Below, piece after piece: positions 38,045 through 47,136 of a stretch of 64,000 bases of DNA (position 1 is the first letter of the stretch; every line of letters starts with the position of its first letter). The notes beneath the pieces were generated by a model. That model was not told the origin of the DNA. It worked only from the letters and a program-made list of their open reading frames with translations, and made no database searches. The stretch is from assembly GCF_963678225.1 (NCBI RefSeq), contig NZ_OY782764.1, positions 1,989,001 to 2,053,000 on the forward strand. The letters are read 5' to 3'. Source of the stretch: an uncultured Cohaesibacter sp. (GTDB lineage Bacteria > Pseudomonadota > Alphaproteobacteria > Rhizobiales > Cohaesibacteraceae). The position numbers and the translations under genes are program-made.

Positions 38045-39382
38045 TTAGGCGAATGCGCGTTCCATTCGCCGAGGGAGCATCAGACCAAGGCTGATACCAC
38101 GTGCTGCCAGAAAACACATAAGCCCCAGCCATAGCCCGTGATTGCCCAAAAGGGGCATTGCCACAAATTGCACGATGAAGAAAACACTGGTGGCAAGAAT
38201 GGACACATTGCGCATGGTCGAGGACCATGTTGCGCCCACATAGATGCCATCAAGCTGGAAGGCGAAAGTGGCAACAAAAGGCGTAAGAGCAGCCCAGAAA
38301 AGATAGACCCTTGCCAACTCGCGCACGGCAGGCGCCGTGGTCAGAGCATCAATAATGGTCGAGCCGAGCACCAGCATGATCAGGCTGAGACCTATGCCAA
38401 GGCCAAGCCCCCACATAAGGGTCAGTTTGACTGTGCGCTCAAAGGCCGGGCGATAACGAGCGCCGATGGCCCGGCCGCCCAACTGCTCGGCGGCCGTGGC
38501 GATGCCATCCAGAAAGAAGCCGCCGAACATGAAGAATTTCATTAGCAGTTCGTTGGCGGCCAGAATTGCGTCGGTTTGGCGTGCGCTCAGCGCAGTGAAC
38601 AGGGTGAAGGTGAACAGCATCACCATGGATCGAATGAAGATGTCGCTGTTCACCGCCAGAAAACGGGCAAAGGCTTCTTTATGGAAAAGCCTTGGCAGTG
38701 GCACCCGCCAATCGGCACGCAGATGGTGCGCCATCATGCCCAGCCCCACCAGCGTTGCCACAGCCTCTGCGGCAACCGAGCCAAAGGCCGCTCCGGCAAC
38801 ACCAAGATCAAGTCCGAGCACGAACCAGACCGTCAAAATGACATTGATGCTGTTTTGCAGGATAAGCAGTGCCATCCCCTGACGTGATTTGCCAAGGCCG
38901 AAGAGCCAGCCGAAAATGGCGAAGTTACCCAGACTGAAGGGCATCGCAAAAAGTCGGATGAGCAGATAGGTTTGCGCCGCCTCATTCACCGCGTCAGATC
39001 CGCCCATGGCAGCCAGAGCCCAAGGAGTGACCAAGGGGCCGAAGATGATCGTGAGAAGCCCCAGAAGCAACGCAATCACCAAGGCGCGATAGGCGACAGC
39101 CCGTTGTGAAATCGTGTCTCCTGCGCCAAGCGCCTGCGCTGTGAGCCCCGTAGTGCCCATGCGCAGAAAATTGAACGAGGAAGCCACGATATCAAACAGC
39201 GAAGAGCCAATGGCAATGCCACCCATCAGAGAGGCGCTTCCCAATTGTCCGATGACCGCCATATCGACGATCCCCACCAAAGGCACCGTGATGAGCCCAA
39301 GGGTCATGGGCACAGCAATACCCAGAACCAGCTTATGGGTGACGGAAAAAGCACGCTTGTTGTCTGCAGGCGCAAGGTCCAT
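38045..39382 (-). CDS. MATE-family efflux transporter
   Basis: A 445-residue membrane protein with about twelve hydrophobic helices in two similar halves, the MatE pattern. Such transporters export drugs or metabolites with sodium or proton exchange across the inner membrane. Segments such as VPLVGIVDMAVIGQLG in the first half, and GGFFLDGIATAAEQLGGRA opening the second half, resemble DinF/NorM proteins. ATG 39382 is preferred over TTG 39391. No regulator is next to it. Confidence 0.9.
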   Translation of the reverse strand: MDLAPADNKRAFSVTHKLVLGIAVPMTLGLITVPLVGIVDMAVIGQLGSASLMGGIAIGSSLFDIVASSFNFLRMGTTGLTAQALGAGDTISQRAVAYRALVIALLLGLLTIIFGPLVTPWALAAMGGSDAVNEAAQTYLLIRLFAMPFSLGNFAIFGWLFGLGKSRQGMALLILQNSINVILTVWFVLGLDLGVAGAAFGSVAAEAVATLVGLGMMAHHLRADWRVPLPRLFHKEAFARFLAVNSDIFIRSMVMLFTFTLFTALSARQTDAILAANELLMKFFMFGGFFLDGIATAAEQLGGRAIGARYRPAFERTVKLTLMWGLGLGIGLSLIMLVLGSTIIDALTTAPAVRELARVYLFWAALTPFVATFAFQLDGIYVGATWSSTMRNVSILATSVFFIVQFVAMPLLGNHGLWLGLMCFLAARGISLGLMLPRRMERAFA

Positions 39383-39931
39383 TGAAAGCAATCCAGTGAG
39401 GCCGGAATGTCCGGAAGAAATAGGAAGGGACTACGCCATGCGTAGATCGGAGCCTTCTTCCTCTAGCATCGCTGGCTGAGCAAGGAAAGCGCAAAGATGC
39501 CCCTTGCGTTAGCGGGACAAGGCCACGCTGGACGTGAACACCGGAGGGAAACAGGAGACAATAGAAGACAACCGACGGATTGGATCTGGCAGGGAAGGCG
39601 TGGGGCACGGTCATAAAAACAATCAACCGCCGCACGGGGACCATTCGCGCGACGGTTGATTTGCAGTGTCAAATCTCTGGTCCTACCAATAAAAGGTACT
39701 GGGGACGGGCCGGGGACAGGCACTCTGGCTAGAGAGTTGGTTTGACCGGAGAAACCGCCTCTCATTCAATCCCGAAACGCTGTCTGAAAGATCAGCCAGC
39801 TTCCTGTGTTTCAGGATCATTGCTGTTGTGACGAGTATTGCTCAGCCACCTTGTCATGTCATCTTAAACATATGTAATGTCTTGGAAAGGTTTGCCAAGA
39901 GGAGAAACAAGAGGGCGGGCAAAAGGCTTGG
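39383..39931. other. Intergenic region with an orphan minus-strand terminator
   Basis: About 550 bp between MATE and DUF6460 (both minus strand). A hairpin at 39621-39661 is followed on the minus strand by GTTTTTATG. Nearest upstream gene on that strand is DUF6460, whose stop is 270 bases away. A transcript could lie between 39662 and 39931 or be a long 3' tail. The 100-codon minus-strand frame at 39463-39765 crosses the hairpin and has no family resemblance. Confidence 0.5.
39621..39661 (-). terminator. Rho-independent-type terminator, minus strand
   Basis: AATCAACCG (39621-39629) pairs perfectly with CGGTTGATT (39653-39661), with two more G-C pairs inside after one mismatch. On the minus strand the stem is followed directly by GTTTTTATG, a terminator-like T-run. 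Confidence 0.6.
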
Positions 39932-40210
39932 TCAGTCGTCCCGACGGCCAACCTTGAGCAGACGCATGATCAACCAGATGGGGAAGACGATCAGCGCGCC
40001 AAGCAGGAAATATTCCACCGCCCAATGCACTGCATCAAAGCCCATATAATAAATATGCTGTACAAGACTCGTAAGATAGGTAAGCACCTGCCGAGGGTGG
40101 AGGTTGAGGGCGCTGAGCACGACGCCGACCACGACGGAAAGGCCGATCAACCGTAGGATCACAGGGCCGGGCGAGCCGCCGAAAAAGCGCGAAAGTTTCG
40201 AATCGGTCAC
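39932..40210 (-). CDS. DUF6460 small membrane protein
   Basis: A 92-residue protein with two hydrophobic helices (about 17-37 and 63-85) and the family-like RFFGGSPGPVILRLIGLSVV and EYFLLGALIVFPIWLIMR. Similar short proteins are common in Rhizobiales and have no known function. It stands alone with a possible promoter region of about 290 bp before the next gene. Confidence 0.8.
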   Translation of the reverse strand: MTDSKLSRFFGGSPGPVILRLIGLSVVVGVVLSALNLHPRQVLTYLTSLVQHIYYMGFDAVHWAVEYFLLGALIVFPIWLIMRLLKVGRRDD

Positions 40211-40498
40211 ATTGTTTCTCCCTGTATTCTGAAACCGGCAAGATTGACAATTCTTCCAAGGGTATCCGTTCCGGCATGGACATCATAAACGAGCATGTAG
40301 TCAACTTGGAAGGTGGCATCAACCTTTGATTAAGCATATAGCTTGAATTCGGGCGATAAGAGGGCGTATATATGCGTACAAACAACCTCTATAAGGGTGT
40401 AATTCCCTCTCTCAAGAGTCATAAGGCTGAGCACAGACATCAGCATGAGATCGTTCCTCATCATTGGAGCGCGCTGAAGAGCAGGGGCACTGGGCACA

Positions 40499-41347
40499 AT
40501 GATGAGTGAAGAGTATCTGGATAGCTTTTGCCGCTATCTTGGAAGGATCAAGACCACACGCCACATGCTGCTTGTCGCTGGACTGTTTGCTGCCGTTTGC
40601 AGTCTGCTCTCCTTGTTCAGCACGCATTTCATTTTGGTGTTTGTTGGCTCTCCCATCGAGCCTCTGGTCAAATTCTTGTCCTACATCCTGCCATTCTCTC
40701 TGGTTTTTGCGTCCAGCTTCCTGCTCATTCGCGGCTTTTCTGCTGTCCATACCAAAAACGAATATCTCTGGGAGATTGCCGAGCGGGATGATTTGACCCG
40801 ACTGGTCAACCGCGCCGGTTTCCTGCGCAGGGGGCGAAATCTTGCCATGAAAGCCGAGCGCGACATGTCTTCCTTGTCCATGATCATGTTCGATGTCGAC
40901 CACTTCAAGACAATCAATGACACGCGCGGGCATTCCGCTGGCGATATGGCTCTCAGGCATCTTTCAGACCTTCTGCGCCAGATCTGTCGTGATGGCGATG
41001 TTGTTGCCCGCTGGGGAGGGGAAGAATTTGCGATCATCTTGCCCAATGCCAACGCCCAGGGCGCGACCATCTGGGGGGAACGCCTGCGTGAGAAGATCGC
41101 CAAGACGCCCTTCATCTGGAAAGACAGGGCCATGTGCCTGACCATCAGCGCCGGTGTGACAGAATGGACCCATGAGGGCGATAGCCTGGAAGCCATGGTC
41201 GAGCGTGCAGACAAGGGGCTCTATCTGGCCAAGGCTGCCGGGCGCAATCGGGTCCATCTTCTGCGGAACCATTTGGAAACTGTGCCAGCTTTCGAACAGG
41301 ATGTCATGTTTAGTGATGAACAGGGCACTCCGGGACATGTCGCGTAA
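40499..41347 (+). CDS. Membrane diguanylate cyclase
   Basis: A 282-residue cyclic di-GMP synthase with two membrane helices (about 22-40 and 47-77 region) and a cytoplasmic GGDEF domain beginning at DDLTRLVNRAGFL. The catalytic motif is GGEEF in VARWGGEEFAIILPN, and RDGD five residues before it is an intact inhibitory site. It is the third diguanylate cyclase of the window. It ends about 45 bases before the helicase gene on the same strand, so cotranscription is possible. Confidence 0.9.
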   Translation: MMSEEYLDSFCRYLGRIKTTRHMLLVAGLFAAVCSLLSLFSTHFILVFVGSPIEPLVKFLSYILPFSLVFASSFLLIRGFSAVHTKNEYLWEIAERDDLTRLVNRAGFLRRGRNLAMKAERDMSSLSMIMFDVDHFKTINDTRGHSAGDMALRHLSDLLRQICRDGDVVARWGGEEFAIILPNANAQGATIWGERLREKIAKTPFIWKDRAMCLTISAGVTEWTHEGDSLEAMVERADKGLYLAKAAGRNRVHLLRNHLETVPAFEQDVMFSDEQGTPGHVA

Positions 41348-41392
41348 GGCAAACGGATAGACAACGCCCTGCCTCTGTCCCATAGTCTTTAT

Positions 41393-44014
41393 ATGACTGA
41401 GATGCCACCCAAAGAAGAAATCACCAATCAGCCAGACAGTGACCAGATTCCCAATCCTGCAGGGCGGTTGGTGACGCGCTTTGCCTTGCCGTCGGACGAC
41501 AAGGGTAGCTCGCTTCTTCCTGCCGTCTTTGATGATTGGCTCAAGAGCAAGGGCTGGCAATTGCGTCCGCATCAAAAAGCGATGTTGATGGCGCAGGCTG
41601 AGGGGCAGCCGACCCTGCTCATCGCGCCCACAGGTGCTGGCAAGACGTTGTCCGGCTTTCTGCCCTCGCTGATCGAGCTGGAAAGGGATCGGCGCGAATG
41701 GGGAGATGAGCGCTGGCACGAACAGCTACACACCCTCTACATCTCGCCTCTCAAGGCTCTGGCGGTGGACATTGCGCGCAATCTGGAAACACCTATTGCA
41801 GAGATGGGGCTCGATATAACGGTCGAAACCCGCACCGGCGACACGCCCGCTCACAAACGCCAGAGACAAAAACAGCGTCCGCCAAATTTTCTGCTGACAA
41901 CGCCGGAGCAATTGGCGCTGCTGCTGGCTTCACGGGAGGCCGAAACCCTGTTTGCCTCCCTCAAGACCATCGTGCTGGACGAGCTGCATGCTCTGGTTAC
42001 CTCCAAAAGGGGGGAGCTGCTGAGCCTTGGTTTGTCCCGTCTGCGTAGCCTTGCGCCGGATGCGCGACCGGTGGGCCTCTCGGCAACGGTGGCCGATCCG
42101 CTGGAGCTCGGGCATTGGCTGGTGCCCCATGCTGAAGCGAAACCGCAGCGCGAACCACAGATCATCCAGTTGAAAGGCGGCACAAGCCCGGATATCGAGG
42201 TTCTGGAATCTGAAGAACCGATCCCGTGGGCAGGCCATAGTGCCCGCTATTCGCTGCCCGATCTCTATGCCCTGATCAAGGCTCACAAGACCACATTGCT
42301 GTTTGTGAATACCCGCTCACAGGCTGAATTCCTGTTCCAGTCCCTCTGGACCATCAATGAGGATACCCTGCCCATTGCCCTTCATCATGGCTCGCTGGAT
42401 GTAAGCCAACGCCGCAAGGTGGAAGCGGCCATGGCGGCGGGCAGCCTGAGGGCTGTGGTTTGTACCTCGACCCTTGATCTGGGTATCGACTGGGGCGATG
42501 TGGATCTGGTGATCAATATCGGCGCGCCGAAAGGAGCAAGCCGTCTTGCCCAACGTATCGGGCGGGCCAACCACCGCCTTGATGAGCCTTCCAAGGCCAT
42601 TCTCGTGCCTTCCAACTGTTTCGAGCTTCTGGAATGCCGTGCCGCGCTCGACGCCAACTATATTGGCGATCAGGACACGCCACCGGTCCGCAAGGGAGGG
42701 CTTGATGTGCTTGCCCAGCATATTCTGGGCCGCGCCTGTGCTGGACCCTTTGATCCGCTCGATCTCTATCGTGAGGTGACCGCCGCCTATCCCTATCGGG
42801 CCCTGCCGTGGGAGCTGTTCGAGCAGGCTATCGATTTCGTCGCAACAGGTGGCTATGCCATGCGGGCCTATGAGCAATTTGCCAAGCTGAAACCCATGAA
42901 GGACAAGGAGACAGGTCAAATCCTCTGGCGCCTGTCTCATCCGAAGCGGGCGCAGCAATATCGGCTCAATATCGGCACCATCGTCGAAGAAGCGATGATC
43001 AAGGTGCGTCTTACCTCATGGAAAGGCGGCAGCGGCGAGCAGAAGCGACTGGGGCGCTTTGGGCGCGTGTTGGGGGAGGTGGAAGAGGGGTTCATTGAGG
43101 GGCTTGCGCCGGGGGACAGTTTTCTCTTTGCCGGTCAGGTCTTACGCTTTGAGCGGTTGGACGAGAATTCTGCGCTGGTAACAAGAACCCAGCATCGCGA
43201 GCCAAAGGTGCCAGCCTATAATGGCGGCAAGTTTCCACTCTCGACCTATCTGGCCTCGCGGGTCAGGGCCATGTTGGCCGATCCTGAGAGCTGGTCAAGA
43301 TTGCCTGAGCAGGTTCAGCATTGGCTGGCCCTGCAAAAGCAGCACTCGATCATTCCCTCTGCCGATCAGATGTTGATCGAGACCTTCCCGCGATCGGGCA
43401 AATTCTATCTTACGCTCTATGCCTTCGAGGGACGGTTGGCGCTGCAGACGCTAGGTATGCTGCTGACGCGCCGTCTGGAAAGGGCAGGGGCACGGCCGCT
43501 TGGCTTCGTGGCCTCCGATTATGCCCTGATGATCTGGGGCCTCAGGGATTTGGCCAAGCTGGAAGAGGAGCTCGGTTGGAGCTTTGCGCAGCTCTTTGAC
43601 GAAGACATGCTCGGGGATGATCTGGAAAGTTGGCTGGCCGAATCTGCCATGCTCAAGCGCACATTCCGCAATTGTGCCGTTATTTCCGGCATGATCGAGC
43701 GGCGGCATCCGGGAATGGAAAAGTCCGGACGTCAGATCACCATGTCGTCCGATCTCATCTATAATGTGCTCAAGGATCACGAACCCGATCACCTGTTGCT
43801 GAAAGCCACATGGGATGATGCAGCCAGTGGTCTGTTGGATATTGCCCGTCTTGGGGCTATGCTCCAGCGCATCAAGGGCCGAATCGTCCACGCCCCTCTG
43901 GACAGCCCGTCCCCGCTTGCTATTCCGGTGTTGCTGGAAATCGGCAGAGAGCCGATCTATGGTGAGGCGGAGGACGAAATGCTGCTCGAAGCGGCCGAGG
44001 AAATGGGGCTGTGA
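41393..44014 (+). CDS. Ligase-associated DEXH-box DNA helicase (Lhr-like)
   Basis: An 873-residue superfamily 2 helicase. Walker A is APTGAGKTLSGFLPS, DELHAL is the DEXH box, and SATVADP and QRIGRANHR are further motifs. After the two RecA domains comes a long region typical of Lhr, including the winged-helix part near PAYNGGKFPLST. It belongs to the class called ligase-associated DNA damage response helicase, known to sit with PdeM, an exonuclease and an ATP-dependent ligase. Here only PdeM follows, 44 bases downstream. Confidence 0.92.
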   Translation: MTEMPPKEEITNQPDSDQIPNPAGRLVTRFALPSDDKGSSLLPAVFDDWLKSKGWQLRPHQKAMLMAQAEGQPTLLIAPTGAGKTLSGFLPSLIELERDRREWGDERWHEQLHTLYISPLKALAVDIARNLETPIAEMGLDITVETRTGDTPAHKRQRQKQRPPNFLLTTPEQLALLLASREAETLFASLKTIVLDELHALVTSKRGELLSLGLSRLRSLAPDARPVGLSATVADPLELGHWLVPHAEAKPQREPQIIQLKGGTSPDIEVLESEEPIPWAGHSARYSLPDLYALIKAHKTTLLFVNTRSQAEFLFQSLWTINEDTLPIALHHGSLDVSQRRKVEAAMAAGSLRAVVCTSTLDLGIDWGDVDLVINIGAPKGASRLAQRIGRANHRLDEPSKAILVPSNCFELLECRAALDANYIGDQDTPPVRKGGLDVLAQHILGRACAGPFDPLDLYREVTAAYPYRALPWELFEQAIDFVATGGYAMRAYEQFAKLKPMKDKETGQILWRLSHPKRAQQYRLNIGTIVEEAMIKVRLTSWKGGSGEQKRLGRFGRVLGEVEEGFIEGLAPGDSFLFAGQVLRFERLDENSALVTRTQHREPKVPAYNGGKFPLSTYLASRVRAMLADPESWSRLPEQVQHWLALQKQHSIIPSADQMLIETFPRSGKFYLTLYAFEGRLALQTLGMLLTRRLERAGARPLGFVASDYALMIWGLRDLAKLEEELGWSFAQLFDEDMLGDDLESWLAESAMLKRTFRNCAVISGMIERRHPGMEKSGRQITMSSDLIYNVLKDHEPDHLLLKATWDDAASGLLDIARLGAMLQRIKGRIVHAPLDSPSPLAIPVLLEIGREPIYGEAEDEMLLEAAEEMGL

Positions 44015-44058
44015 TGTCCCGCATTGAGTGAGCCAACGTGCAACAGGAGGCCCGTATC

Positions 44059-44919
44059 ATGGGGTGGCAAAAACGTCTGCAGCAATGCTCCCTTTCATCA
44101 AGCTTGCCCGAGGGCTTTGAAGAGCGGCAGCCGGACGGTGAAACCTTGACGCCATCCGCTCCTGAGCCTGCCAGCCCAGTCGATTATGCCTTCTCCCATG
44201 CCGGTGAAGCCTTTGTTGCCAGCCTTTCCGGCGCGCTTTATTGGCCTGAGCAGAAAACCCTGCTCGTCGCAGATCTGCATCTGGAAAAGGGATCGGCGTT
44301 TGCCCGTCTCGGACAGTTCCTGCCCCCCTATGACAGCCAGCGAACGCTGGCCCTGTTGGCGCTTGATATTGCTCATTTCAAGCCTGAGACCGTCATCTGC
44401 CTTGGGGACTCTTTCCATGATGTCGATGGCCCCAAACGCATGTCAACCAGCGTCGCCGAGCGGTTGCAGGCATTGACCACTGCGCAAAAATGGATTTGGC
44501 TGACCGGCAACCATGACCCGCTCATTTCCTCCGATCTTGGCGGAGAGATTTGTGATATCCGACAGATGGAGGGAGCCAATTGCGCCGTCATCCTTTGCCA
44601 TGAACCAGGAGAGAGCGCGGGCCTTGAGGCGTCTTGGCAATCGGATACGCTCTGTCTTGAGATCTGCGGCCATCTGCATCCGGTGGCAAGAATTCCGGCG
44701 CGTGGCCGGACCTTGCGTCGCAAATGCTTCGTGCTGGCCAAGGATCGCATCATAATGCCCGCCTATGGCAGCTATACCGGTGGGCTGGAGCTGTGCGAGG
44801 AAGCCTTCGCGCCTTACATGTCTGAGGATGCCAAACTCTTGGTGCTCGGTCGCCAGACCCTCGCGATGCATGGAGCAAGCATCTCTGTGCCCAGATCTTC
44901 TTCGAGGCGCAGGCGCTAG
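44059..44919 (+). CDS. pdeM: Ligase-associated DNA damage response phosphodiesterase PdeM
   Basis: A 286-residue metallophosphoesterase. Metal ligands are seen in LLVADLHLEKGSA, VICLGDSFHD, LTGNHDP and ICGHLHP, the standard calcineurin-like order. The first 45 residues before the domain are a less conserved tail. ATG 44059 has GGAGG eight bases upstream; the GTG at 44038 would add seven residues. With the preceding helicase it forms half of the known four-gene ligase-associated repair set, presumably acting on DNA ends. Confidence 0.92.
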   Translation: MGWQKRLQQCSLSSSLPEGFEERQPDGETLTPSAPEPASPVDYAFSHAGEAFVASLSGALYWPEQKTLLVADLHLEKGSAFARLGQFLPPYDSQRTLALLALDIAHFKPETVICLGDSFHDVDGPKRMSTSVAERLQALTTAQKWIWLTGNHDPLISSDLGGEICDIRQMEGANCAVILCHEPGESAGLEASWQSDTLCLEICGHLHPVARIPARGRTLRRKCFVLAKDRIIMPAYGSYTGGLELCEEAFAPYMSEDAKLLVLGRQTLAMHGASISVPRSSSRRRR

Positions 44920-44957
44920 CGCGACAAAAGAGCTGGAAAGGCGGCAAGAGGGAAAGA

Positions 44958-45761
44958 TCAGTTCTTGCGGAAGACCACACCGGTGAGCCAGCCGGTGAAA
45001 AGAGCGATCAACACACAGGTCAACCCGTAGAAGAATTCATGATCCCGCGCCAGCGTAAAGGCATGTTGCTCAAAGCCCGTTTTGGCGACATGCAGCTTTT
45101 GCGTTGACGAATGTAGCAAGGCGCCGCCACGCAACAGATGAACCGTCACTTCATATTCTCCCACTTCCACGTTGGATGGAATGGGGATCGTGCTGCGGAA
45201 GAGGGACTTGCTGAGGAATGTAACCGAGGACGGGTCGTCTGTATAAAGCCCTTTTTCCCGCATTTGCCTCAAGGCCGCCACGCGGAAGGGGTCGTAGGTC
45301 GCAAATCTGTCCTGCGGATTGAAAGTCGGGGGCAACAGCAGATAACGTGTGCCGATCTGCAATTTAGCCAGCAGCGAAGGATGGGCGATATCAACCAGCT
45401 TGCGCGTTGTCGACATGGCATAGAAGTTGGGCGCATTGCTATAGAGCCTGCGATCCTGATTGATCCAGATGCCAAAGGTGCGCTCCTTGCGACGCGAGAC
45501 CAGCGTCTGGTCCCAGCCTCTTACGACAACCACCAGATCATAGGGCTCGCCGCGGGACACAGTTGCTCTGTCGCGTTCGATCGTGCCGAAGATAACGATG
45601 TCCGATCCGGTGAAATTGGAGGAAATCTTGATGACCCGCTCGGAAAGATCCGCCACGATGCGCTCACTATGAGCGGCGTGGATGGTTCCTCCCATGCATA
45701 CGCCAAGCCAGAGCAGCAATCTGGCCCCGAAGATCGTTCTTGAGAGGCGCGACGGGATCAT
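44958..45761 (-). CDS. TIGR02186 family periplasmic protein
   Basis: A 267-residue protein: signal peptide (about 5-30), a periplasmic domain with the segments IVADLSERVIKISSNFTGSD and VVVRGWD, and a C-terminal membrane helix (about 240-262), so it is anchored with its bulk outside. The family is called TIGR02186 and lies next to TauE/SafE transporters in many alphaproteobacteria, as here. The start overlaps the stop of the transporter gene by four bases and has GGAGG upstream, which indicates coupled translation. Function unknown; partner of the exporter is inferred from context. Confidence 0.88.
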   Translation of the reverse strand: MIPSRLSRTIFGARLLLWLGVCMGGTIHAAHSERIVADLSERVIKISSNFTGSDIVIFGTIERDRATVSRGEPYDLVVVVRGWDQTLVSRRKERTFGIWINQDRRLYSNAPNFYAMSTTRKLVDIAHPSLLAKLQIGTRYLLLPPTFNPQDRFATYDPFRVAALRQMREKGLYTDDPSSVTFLSKSLFRSTIPIPSNVEVGEYEVTVHLLRGGALLHSSTQKLHVAKTGFEQHAFTLARDHEFFYGLTCVLIALFTGWLTGVVFRKN

Positions 45762-46681
45762 CTGCTCACCTCCATCACCTCGGTGCTGTAATGGTCCGTC
45801 GGTTCGAGTATGAGATCCACGGCAAAGCGCATGCCAACCATGAGTACGAGAATGCCCAGGAGGGCACGTAACTGCTCGCCCTTCATCTTCTGGCCGATCT
45901 GGGCGCCAAACTGCGCGCCAATGGTGCCGCCAACCATCAGAATGAGTGCCAGCACGATATCGACCGAATGGTTGGTTGTGGCGTGCAGAATGGTGGCGAC
46001 GCCCATGGTCACCAGAATCTGGTAGAGCGATGTGCCAATCACGACAGCGGTGGGGACGCGTAGCAGATAGATCAGGGCTGGCACCAGCATGAAGCCACCA
46101 CCGATACCCAGAACAGTTCCCAGAAAGCCGATGCTGCCGCCAATGGCAATCACCGGCAGGATACTGACATAGATCTTGGACTTCTTGAAGCGCATCTTGA
46201 GCGGCAGCCCGTGAATCCAGTTATGCTGGCCCGGTTTGCGTGTCGTGACGATGCCCTTGCGGGCCTTGACGATGGCGCGCACACTCTCCATTACCATAAG
46301 AGTGCCCACGGCACCAAGAAAGGTCACGTAGGAGACAGAGATGATCAGGTCCAACTGCCCAAGCTCTCTCAACTGCTTGAACACAAAGACCCCGACTGTC
46401 GATCCCGTTATACCGGCTGAAAAGAGCACCGTTCCCAGTTTGAGGTCGAGATTGCCGGTTCTGAGATAGGCCAGCGCTCCGGTCGTGGAAGAAGCCGTGA
46501 TCTGGGCCGTTACCGAAGCAACAGCAACCGCAGGGGAAATACCGTAGAAAATGAGCAAGGGCGTGAGCAGAAAGCCGCCGCCAACCCCGAAAATGCCAGA
46601 AAGAAACCCGACCGTGCCTCCCATGCCAAGGATGACAAAGATGTTGACAGGCATTTCAGCGATAGGCAGGTAGAGCTCCAC
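45758..46681 (-). CDS. TSUP/TauE-SafE family anion transporter
   Basis: A 307-residue membrane protein of about eight helices. It shows the internal duplication of TauE/SafE proteins: GIFGVGGGFLLTPLL in the first half and VLGIGGGFMLVPAL in the second. Members export sulfite, sulfoacetate or related organosulfur anions. GTG 46681 is preceded by AGGAG six bases away. The next gene, TIGR02186, overlaps by four bases. An inverted repeat at 46719-46742 just upstream may be an operator. Confidence 0.92.
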   Translation of the reverse strand: MELYLPIAEMPVNIFVILGMGGTVGFLSGIFGVGGGFLLTPLLIFYGISPAVAVASVTAQITASSTTGALAYLRTGNLDLKLGTVLFSAGITGSTVGVFVFKQLRELGQLDLIISVSYVTFLGAVGTLMVMESVRAIVKARKGIVTTRKPGQHNWIHGLPLKMRFKKSKIYVSILPVIAIGGSIGFLGTVLGIGGGFMLVPALIYLLRVPTAVVIGTSLYQILVTMGVATILHATTNHSVDIVLALILMVGGTIGAQFGAQIGQKMKGEQLRALLGILVLMVGMRFAVDLILEPTDHYSTEVMEVSR

Positions 46682-47136
46682 GCGCTACTCCTGTTTTCCA
46701 GCCGCCAGTTCTGTCGACTGTCAGGAAAATCACTCCCTGACAAGTGCGGCAAAATGCTCAAGAACAAATTGCCCCAAGCCTTGCCCGCTCAAGGTGTGGC
46801 CCGATAGGCTATTTGTGATTTGGTCTGTTTCAAAGCGCCGTTCAATCGTCGCTCCAAACACAAGATACATGTCTTCATGCATCCCATATAGAGCGCCCCG
46901 GTGTCAACGAAACATCTCGCAAATAACGTTAAATTGCACTGCCTTGCCCGAAAGAGCCGCGTTTGATGCGCTTGCTTGGTGTTTATCCCAACCGAGGTCT
47001 ATACGTGCGAGGTGAGCGTACGGATCAGGGCGCGCCGCACCTTTGGGCATTCGCAGCCACAATGGGGTTGCGAATGCGTGTTAAGGTCAGCAGGACCCCT
47101 CATATGGTGCAGTTCAGGCGGCGTCGCCAGAGCGGA
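46682..47136. other. Intergenic region between podJ-like and tauE genes
   Basis: No credible gene. It holds TGTCAGG/CCTGACA (46719-46725 and 46736-46742, 24 bases overall) close to the tauE start. It also has a second perfect repeat, GCATTCGCA/TGCGAATGC (47047-47055 and 47069-47077), with no T-run, near the end of the podJ-like gene. The first is placed like an operator; the second may be a weak terminator for the podJ-like gene. Confidence 0.5.

Noticed and set aside
39463-39765. 100-codon minus-strand frame
   Set aside because: Runs through the terminator-like hairpin and is rich in proline and arginine without family resemblance.
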